From the NCBI GenBank assembly GCA_026393455.1, contig JAPLAE010000061.1:1-64000 (forward strand): a stretch of 64,000 bases of DNA. Reading direction: 5' to 3'. Made by a program: the position numbers and the translations under genes. Below the pieces are notes generated by a model, which saw nothing but the letters and a program-made list of their open reading frames with translations, was not told where the DNA came from and did not search any database. The DNA comes from Actinomycetota bacterium (lineage in GTDB: Bacteria > Actinomycetota > Acidimicrobiia > Acidimicrobiales > Acidimicrobilacustridaceae). Positions 57,400 through 64,000 of the stretch are shown piece after piece; position 1 is the first letter of the stretch, and each line of letters opens with the position of its first letter.

Positions 57400-57600
57400 A
57401 CCCTGGACGAACGCCAAATCGCGAACAACTCCGGGACTCGACACCGCATTCCACGACGGTGAGGTGAGTCTCGCTGCCCTGTTCGGTGATCCGACTCGGT
57501 CTGTCCCGGAAAGGCGACACACCACACGGTTGCGGGACAGCGCCGGAATCTCACCGGACTTCCCCTCACACGGCAGCTACTTCTTGTGGCGTCAGACAAG
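57400..57600 (-). ncRNA. Cobalamin (B12) riboswitch
   Basis: Minus strand: GCCACAAGAAGTAGCTGCCGTGTGAGGGGAAGTCCGGTGAGATTCCGGCGCTGTCCCGCAACCGTGT...TTTCCGGGACAGACCGAGTCGGATCACCG, matching the conserved cobalamin aptamer core; boundaries approximate. Confidence 0.92.
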
Positions 57601-57700
57601 CACCATTCGTTCTGCGAGTCAAGGACTGCACGCAAACGCATGTCAGACATAGGATCGATTCACAACCAAGGGTGACTCCCGTACTGAATGGAGAGCTGCG

Positions 57701-58507
57701 ATGACTGCAAGCCTCGATCCTGACAATTTTGGCGTCGTGCGCGGTGCATCGAAGCCAATCCCCTACGACATTCCTGTCTTCGCCACGCTCGAGGAAGAAC
57801 GTCAACACCGCAAGGAACGACTCGCTGCTGCATTCCGCCTCTTCGGAAAATTTGGGTTTGGCGAAGGCGTCGCCGGTCACATCACTGTTCGCGATCCAGA
57901 GCATCACGATTGCTTCTGGTTGAACCCAATCGGGATGGACTTCCGCCTCATCAGCGTTTCCGACCTGATCCTCGTCGACCACGAGGGCAACATTCTTCAC
58001 GGCGACTACGCAATCAATCAGGCGGCCTTCGCTATCCACTCTCAGATCCACGCCGCTCGGCCCGATGTCATCGCCGCCGCTCACACACACTCCATCTACG
58101 GCAAAGCATTTTCCACCTTGGGCCAATTGCTCGATCCGCTGACACAAGATGCGTGTGCCTTCTATGGCGACCATGTTCTTTTCGACGACTACACCGGTGT
58201 CGTTCTTGATTCCAGCGAAGGTCGCCGCATTGCCGAAGGTCTGGGCATGAAGAAGGCGGCAATTCTTCGCAACCACGGGCTTCTTACCGTGGGCCATTCC
58301 GTCGACGAGGCCGCCTGGTGGTACATCACAATGGAACGCAGCTGCCAAGCACAATTGCTTGCTATGGCTGCGGGCACGCCGATCTTGATCGATGACGAAT
58401 GCGCGGCGATGACCCATGACCAGGTAGGACTTCCGTTCGCCGGTTGGTTCTCTTTCCAACCGCTCCATGCCACGATCGTGCGCGAACAACCGGATCTTTT
58501 CGACTAA
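57701..58507 (+). CDS. Class II aldolase/adducin-family protein
   Basis: AFRLFGKFGFGEGVAGHITVRDPEHHDCFWLNPIGMDF, AAAHTHSIYGKAFSTLG, AAILRNHGLLTVGHSVDEAAWWYI. Confidence 0.92.
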   Translation: MTASLDPDNFGVVRGASKPIPYDIPVFATLEEERQHRKERLAAAFRLFGKFGFGEGVAGHITVRDPEHHDCFWLNPIGMDFRLISVSDLILVDHEGNILHGDYAINQAAFAIHSQIHAARPDVIAAAHTHSIYGKAFSTLGQLLDPLTQDACAFYGDHVLFDDYTGVVLDSSEGRRIAEGLGMKKAAILRNHGLLTVGHSVDEAAWWYITMERSCQAQLLAMAAGTPILIDDECAAMTHDQVGLPFAGWFSFQPLHATIVREQPDLFD

Positions 58508-58540
58508 GTTCCATTACACAATTGACGCTGATCACCGCAT

Positions 58541-58785
58541 GCGGGAGAGATCACTCGAGACCCTGATGGGGAGCTTCTAACGGGGCTACTTAGACGGAAT
58601 CGAATGGCGCCGAAGGAGCAACCCCCCGGGAAACTCTCAGGCTCATGTACCGCACGCGTAGGCAACTCTGGAGAGCAGTCATCGCTTCTGCGAATGACTC
58701 ACCGACGGGGAAAGTTGAAACCAACGGGAGTTTTCCGGCGGTTGACACGAAACTCTCAGGTACCACAACAGAGCGGGGTCCCGAC
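58541..58785 (+). ncRNA. Tandem glycine riboswitch
   Basis: GGGAGAG...GGCGCCGAAGGAGCAA...GAAACTCTCAGGC...ACTCTGGAGAG...CACCGACGGGGAAAGTTG...GAAACTCTCAGGTA...ACAGAGCGGGG directly upstream of gcvP. Confidence 0.92.
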
Positions 58786-58820
58786 TAGTGCGCTTACGCG
58801 CCACAACCATCGAGGCCGCC

Positions 58821-61718
58821 ATGACCGATCCCCGTCCGTCCTTAGAGCAGTTGATTGCATCAGACCAATTTGTTGGTCGGCATATCGGACCGTCTGACGA
58901 TGACATTGCCAAGATGCTCGCGGTTGTTGGCCAACCCACGCTTGCGGCGCTGATCGATTCGGTCGTACCGCCATCGATCCGATCAACCGCTCCCCTCGCC
59001 GTTCCTGAAGCAATCGATGAAGCAACCATGCTTTCGCGGCTGAACGCGATCGCAGAATCGAACGTGGTTCGCACGTCACTCATTGGCTGCGGATGGTACG
59101 GCTGCGTCACTCCCCCGGTGCTGCGGCGCAATGTGCTCGAGAACCCTGCCTGGTACACCGCCTATACGCCGTACCAACCGGAAATCTCTCAGGGTCGCCT
59201 CGAGGCCCTGCTCATGTACCAGACCATGGTGTGTGATCTCACGGGCATGGACATCGCCAACGCTTCAATGCTCGACGAATCCACCGCGGCAGCAGAAGCG
59301 ATGACACTGCTTTACCGGTCGAACGGTAAACGCGGCGATCGGTTCCTCATTGATCGCGACACACATCCGCAAACGGTGTCCGTCATCCAGACCCGGGCCG
59401 AGCCGCTCGGTTTCATCATCGAACTCGTCGATCCCGACGCACCAATCGCCGATGATGTTTTTGGTGTCCTTCTTTCACATCCAGGTTCTTCGGGTGCGAT
59501 CCGAAACCTCGCTCCTGCCATTGATGCTGCGCACATCGCAGGCGCACTCGTCGCCGTCACTACAGATCTGCTTGCGTGCTGTCTCATCACTCCCCCAGGG
59601 GAACTCGGAGCCGATGTTGTTGTTGGGTCATCGCAACGATTCGGGATCCCGCTTGGTTTTGGTGGTCCAAGTGCAGGTTTCCTCGCCACTCGCGACGAGC
59701 ACCGTCGCGTTCTTCCTGGTCGTTTAGTCGGCGTCTCTATCGACGCCGCTGGTCGACCTGCATACCGCCTTGCGTTGCAAACGCGAGAGCAGCACATCCG
59801 ACGCGAGAAGGCCACGTCGAATATTTGCACCGCTCAGGTTTTGTTAGCGGTACTGGCGGCGCTCTATGCGGCATGGCATGGTCCAGATGGGCTCAAGCGC
59901 ATTGCCACTCGCGTCAATCGTCTGACGTCTGTTGTAGCTACCGGTCTGCGAGAACTCGGTTTCGAACTTGTGAACCAGACCTTTTTCGACACGCTCACAG
60001 TAAAGGTGCCGTCAGGATCGGACGATCTCATCACCACCACTCGCGCCGCGGGGATCGAGATTCGACGAGTCGATGCCGACACGGTGTCGTTCTCAATTGA
60101 CGAGACCACCACCCCAGTCATCGTTGCAACACTTCTCGCGTGTTTCGGAGCAGTTGACGTTTCGATTGCCGGCATCGACGAGCGCTCGGGATCCTCGATC
60201 CCCGATTTCGCCCTCCGCTCGAGTACGTATCTTGATCATCCGAATTTCACGAGCCACCACAGCGAAACGGAAATGGTTCGTTATCTTCGACGACTCGCCG
60301 ACGTTGATCTTGCGCTTGATCGTTCGATGATTCCCTTGGGTTCGTGCACGATGAAATTGAACTCTGCAGCAGAGATGGAACCGATCACCTGGCCACAATT
60401 CGCCAACGTTCATCCGTACGTCGACCCCTCTGATGCGCAGGGGTACCGCACGATCATCACCGACCTTGAGCGCTGGCTCTCCGATATTACCGGCTATGAC
60501 GCGGTTTCGCTTCAGCCCAACGCCGGATCGCAGGGTGAATTCGCCGGCCTCCTCGCCATTCGCGCGTGGCATCTCGGCAATGGCGATTCAAATCGCGATG
60601 TTTGCCTGATCCCTGAATCTGCTCACGGCACGAATGCAGCAAGCGCATCCATGGTCGGCATGCGCGTCATCGTGATTGCATGTGACGAGAACGGCAACGT
60701 TGATGTCGATGATCTGCGGACCAAAATCGCAGAGTATGCAAACGACCTTGCCGCGTTGATGATCACCTACCCATCTACGCATGGCGTGTTCGAAGAGGCA
60801 ATCGGCGACATTTGTGCCGCTGTCCACGATGCCGGCGGACAGGTGTATCTCGACGGCGCAAATCTCAATGCGCTTGTCGGTGTTGCTCGACCCGGACACT
60901 TCGGTGCCGACGTCAGCCACCTGAACCTTCACAAAACATTTTGCATCCCTCACGGTGGTGGTGGTCCAGGAGTCGGACCAGTTGCGGTCCGCGCACACCT
61001 TGCCCCCTACTTGCCTGGTCACCCGGTCATACCGAGCGCCGGCCCTGTGCGTGACTCTTCAGTGAAAGGTCCCCTCGTCGGTGCAGTGTCATCAGCTCCC
61101 TATGGTTCAGCGAATATCTTGACCATTCCGTGGGCGTACATCTCGATGATGGGTCCGGCTGGTCTGGAACGCGCGACACACGTTGCCATCCTCAACGCCA
61201 ACTACGTTGCCCGCCGCCTGCAACATGCATATCCGGTTCTTTACACCGGACGCGACGATCTGGTTGCTCACGAATGCATTCTCGATCTTCGCCCGATCAC
61301 GAAAGAAACAGGCGTCACCGTCGACGATGTCGCAAAACGACTCATCGACTACGGATTCCACGCACCAACAATGTCGTTTCCTGTTGCCGGGACACTCATG
61401 GTGGAAAGCACCGAAAGCGAAAACCTTGCCGAGCTCGACCGCTTCTGCGACGCAATGCTCGCGATCCGTTCCGAGATCGATCGAGTTGCATCGGGAGAAT
61501 GGCCAGCCGAAGACAATCCTCTCCATAACGCCCCACACACAGCGGCTGATCTCACTGCTGGCTCTTGGACACATCCGTACACAAGGGAGTGCGCCGGTTG
61601 GCCCAATGGTCACGTCGCCGCTCGTTACTGGCCGCCCGTCAGTCGCATCGACGGCGCGCACGGCGACCGCAATCTGGTGTGCTCATGCCCGCCGATCGAA
61701 GCGTTCGCAGAAAACTAA
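58821..61718 (+). CDS. gcvP: Glycine dehydrogenase (decarboxylating), P protein
   Basis: [84 protein letters not shown]. Confidence 0.98.
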   Translation: MTDPRPSLEQLIASDQFVGRHIGPSDDDIAKMLAVVGQPTLAALIDSVVPPSIRSTAPLAVPEAIDEATMLSRLNAIAESNVVRTSLIGCGWYGCVTPPVLRRNVLENPAWYTAYTPYQPEISQGRLEALLMYQTMVCDLTGMDIANASMLDESTAAAEAMTLLYRSNGKRGDRFLIDRDTHPQTVSVIQTRAEPLGFIIELVDPDAPIADDVFGVLLSHPGSSGAIRNLAPAIDAAHIAGALVAVTTDLLACCLITPPGELGADVVVGSSQRFGIPLGFGGPSAGFLATRDEHRRVLPGRLVGVSIDAAGRPAYRLALQTREQHIRREKATSNICTAQVLLAVLAALYAAWHGPDGLKRIATRVNRLTSVVATGLRELGFELVNQTFFDTLTVKVPSGSDDLITTTRAAGIEIRRVDADTVSFSIDETTTPVIVATLLACFGAVDVSIAGIDERSGSSIPDFALRSSTYLDHPNFTSHHSETEMVRYLRRLADVDLALDRSMIPLGSCTMKLNSAAEMEPITWPQFANVHPYVDPSDAQGYRTIITDLERWLSDITGYDAVSLQPNAGSQGEFAGLLAIRAWHLGNGDSNRDVCLIPESAHGTNAASASMVGMRVIVIACDENGNVDVDDLRTKIAEYANDLAALMITYPSTHGVFEEAIGDICAAVHDAGGQVYLDGANLNALVGVARPGHFGADVSHLNLHKTFCIPHGGGGPGVGPVAVRAHLAPYLPGHPVIPSAGPVRDSSVKGPLVGAVSSAPYGSANILTIPWAYISMMGPAGLERATHVAILNANYVARRLQHAYPVLYTGRDDLVAHECILDLRPITKETGVTVDDVAKRLIDYGFHAPTMSFPVAGTLMVESTESENLAELDRFCDAMLAIRSEIDRVASGEWPAEDNPLHNAPHTAADLTAGSWTHPYTRECAGWPNGHVAARYWPPVSRIDGAHGDRNLVCSCPPIEAFAEN

Positions 61719-62801
61719 CTAGTGCACAAAGGGTGTCTTCACGACGCGAGCTTCGAGCATCGTGCCGCGAACATCGATCTCATAAACGTCTCCCACAATC
61801 GATTCAGGGGGGAGAAACCCGAGCGCGATTCCATGGCCAAGTTCTGGCGAGAAATTGCCACTCGTCACCACTCCGACGACAACGCCTTCGCTCAAAACGG
61901 GGGAACCCTCTCGCGGTGGTCGGCGACCCTCAGTCGCTAGTCCGAACAATCGGCGTGAGATGCCGCGGTCGCGCTCTGCGGCAAGCACTTCCGAACCGCG
62001 AAACGGTCCCTTATCGAAACGCACTGCCCAACCCAGTCCGGCCTGCAGCGATGTAATGCCTGATCCGAGTTCGTGTCCGTGCAGGGGCAATCCCGCTTCG
62101 AGTCGCAATGTGTCTCGCGCACCGAGACCCGCCGGCGTAACTCCGGCAGCAACGATTGCGTTCCAGAGTTCTCCAGCGTTGGATGCGGGGACCGCAATTT
62201 CCACTCCGTCCTCGCCGGTGTAACCCGTGCCGGCAACAACAACACCGATGCCGTTCCACTCAAGGCGTCGAACATCGAACCGAGCGACCGAGGCGATCGC
62301 TGGGTCGATTGTTTCGAGCAACGCACGAGAGTGAGGTCCCTGCACCGCAAGGATCGCCCGTTCAGAAGTGACATCTCGTGCATCGACAGAAACACCTCCC
62401 ATGGATTGCGCAATTTCCTCAATTGCCCCTGTGACGCGATCAGTATTTGAGGCATTCGGCATCACATCAAACGTCTCAGGGTCGACCCACCAAATGATGA
62501 TGTCGTCAACCACCGAAGCTGTGTCTTCGTCGAGAAGGTGGGTGTATTGCGCTCGACCTGAAGTCACCCGATTGAGGTCGTTGGTAAACGCGCGCTGTAG
62601 AACCTCGAACGCGTCGGGTCCGGTGACGCGCACGGTGCCCAGATGAGAGACGTCGAAAACAACCGCACTATGGCGACACGCACGATGTTCTGCCAGCGTT
62701 CCGTCCGCATAGGAAAGCGGCATATCCCATCCACCGAACGGCACCATTTTGGCGCCGATAGAACGATGAACCTGATCGAGTGGAGAAAGGCGTTCAGTCA
62801 C
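61719..62801 (-). CDS. gcvT: Aminomethyltransferase (glycine cleavage T protein)
   Basis: MTERLSPLDQVHRSIGAKMVPFGGWDMPLSYADGTLAEHRACRHSAVVFDVSHLGTVRVTG; GYTGEDGVEI; GLGARDTLRLEAGLPLHGHEL. Confidence 0.97.
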   Translation of the reverse strand: MTERLSPLDQVHRSIGAKMVPFGGWDMPLSYADGTLAEHRACRHSAVVFDVSHLGTVRVTGPDAFEVLQRAFTNDLNRVTSGRAQYTHLLDEDTASVVDDIIIWWVDPETFDVMPNASNTDRVTGAIEEIAQSMGGVSVDARDVTSERAILAVQGPHSRALLETIDPAIASVARFDVRRLEWNGIGVVVAGTGYTGEDGVEIAVPASNAGELWNAIVAAGVTPAGLGARDTLRLEAGLPLHGHELGSGITSLQAGLGWAVRFDKGPFRGSEVLAAERDRGISRRLFGLATEGRRPPREGSPVLSEGVVVGVVTSGNFSPELGHGIALGFLPPESIVGDVYEIDVRGTMLEARVVKTPFVH

Positions 62802-62831
62802 GCCCCGACCCTAGTTTCAGCAGTGGGTTGT

Positions 62832-63329
62832 TCAGACCACGTTTGCGACGACAGGCACTGCTTGCGTCGCAGTTTCGAGGTCTTCCGACGGCGGGCGCAG
62901 TTCGCGGATGCGTGCATCCATCTCATCTCGAACGCCACCAAGAGGGAGAATGTTGAGAACTCCCTGGCCGTTATGAATCAGATCGATCAGTTCTCCATCG
63001 GACTGGATAACGACCGAAGTCGAACCTTGGATGACGAGATTGGCAGAGGTGATCTCCTGACCAAGAATGTCGCGGAGGTAACTGAAAATCTCTCGCACGT
63101 TCTCAAGACGGATACCGGCATCGAGCAGGCTCTTAATGACCTTGAGTTCGAGAAGGTCGGTGTATCCGTAGCGACGACGGCTCCCGCTGCCTGCGGCGTC
63201 TGTAACCGTCGGGCGAACAAGATCGGTCCGCGCCCAGTAATCGAGCTGGCGATAGCTAATACCTACGATCTCGGCCGCTTTGGCACCGCTGAAGCCGTGG
63301 TCGGCGACGCGTTCGTTCGTGATTCCCAT
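62832..63329 (-). CDS. MerR-family transcriptional regulator
   Basis: GFSGAKAAEIVGISYRQLDYWARTDLVRPT; GGGAG SD upstream of ATG at 63329. Confidence 0.9.
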   Translation of the reverse strand: MGITNERVADHGFSGAKAAEIVGISYRQLDYWARTDLVRPTVTDAAGSGSRRRYGYTDLLELKVIKSLLDAGIRLENVREIFSYLRDILGQEITSANLVIQGSTSVVIQSDGELIDLIHNGQGVLNILPLGGVRDEMDARIRELRPPSEDLETATQAVPVVANVV

Positions 63330-63481
63330 GGAAACTCCCAAGTACAAAGCGCGGCAGCGAGTTGCTGCGCAACGGGATCGGCGTTGATCCCACGGATAAC
63401 AACGGCGAAATTACGCCGATGTGAGGAACGCTGACCGTACAACTCTGCGCGCGCGGCGTCAATGGTTCCCGATTTTCCTTC

Positions 63482-63976
63482 TCAGGACGCGAAATCCTCG
63501 GGATTCACGTTGTCGATGAAGGCACGAAACTCCTCGACCACGTCTCCCCCGTCGCCATTGTCATCGGTGTCGTCGTCGGGAAGGAGACCGGCCTCGTCGA
63601 GCACAGATTCTGAGGCCCACACGGGACAATGGAATCTAAGGGCGAGAGCCACGGCATCGGATGGACGTGCTGAAAGACGTGATTCGACGTCGCCAACCTT
63701 GAGGATGAGCTCCGCATAGAAGGTGCTTTGTTCAACACGAGTGATCTCGACCGCAGAAAGGGAGGCCCCGAGATGTTCGATGGTTTCACAAAAGAGATCG
63801 TGAGTCATGGGCCGAGGCGTAACCACACCGTCGAGCGCGAATCCGATCGCACCGGCTTCGGCTTGACCGATGAAGATCGGTACTAACCGGCCCGCTCCAG
63901 CGACCTCGCGTAAAACAAGCACAGGCGCATTGCCTGGAATGTCCACTCGGACAGCGATGACTTCCATCTCGACCAC
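63482..63976 (-). CDS. Bifunctional nuclease family protein (DUF151)
   Basis: VLVLREVAGAGRLVPIFIGQAEAGAIGFALDGVVTPRPMTHDLF; RPSDAVALALRFHCPVWASESVLDEAG. Confidence 0.93.
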   Translation of the reverse strand: MVEMEVIAVRVDIPGNAPVLVLREVAGAGRLVPIFIGQAEAGAIGFALDGVVTPRPMTHDLFCETIEHLGASLSAVEITRVEQSTFYAELILKVGDVESRLSARPSDAVALALRFHCPVWASESVLDEAGLLPDDDTDDNGDGGDVVEEFRAFIDNVNPEDFAS

Positions 63977-64000
63977 TTCGTTACCCTACCGGGGAAGAGG

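Noticed and set aside
57566-58489. 307-aa minus-strand ORF overlapping the class II aldolase gene
   Set aside because: Opposite a clear class II aldolase CDS, no motif, and its end overlaps the cobalamin riboswitch region.

Overview
This 64 kb window looks like chromosomal DNA of a high-GC actinobacterium, probably Acidimicrobiia-like (inferred from gene content only). It is densely coding. I saw no IS element, prophage, CRISPR array, rRNA or tRNA by eye.

The backbone is the Pup-proteasome neighbourhood: mpa/arc, dop, pup, prcB, prcA, pafA, pafB, pafC, then lepB, a reversed GDPD gene, tatA, tatC, and a HelY-type helicase. Directly upstream is a TtuB-like/TtuA/TrmI tRNA T-loop modification operon and a MarP-like protease.

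Other modules:
- an Opp/Dpp-type ABC transporter without an adjacent binding protein
- pyk
- mobA, a rhodanese and rnd
- typA
- a tkt-tal-pgl-fbiC cluster linking the pentose phosphate pathway to F420 biosynthesis
- a TetR regulator with split ADP-forming acyl-CoA synthetase subunits
- dacB
- a double-domain ThyX-like protein
- gcvP behind a tandem glycine riboswitch, convergent with gcvT
- MerR and DUF151 genes

Most notable observations:
1. A TtuB-like ubiquitin-fold sulfur carrier whose GG codons form the Shine-Dalgarno of ttuA and whose C-terminus is GG-EQ. It is coupled to TtuA and TrmI and sits next to the Pup-proteasome.
2. A cobalamin riboswitch upstream of a secreted alpha/alpha-toroid protein, a candidate bacterial analogue of transcobalamin or intrinsic factor.
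3. A shared long palindrome (core TTCGTCACGTGACGA) at two loci, overlapping start and promoter elements.
4. Widespread leaderless promoters of the form TANNNT-N6/7-start codon.
5. A ThyX-like fusion whose signature motif is split between its two halves.

All family calls come from reading the translations. No database search was run.
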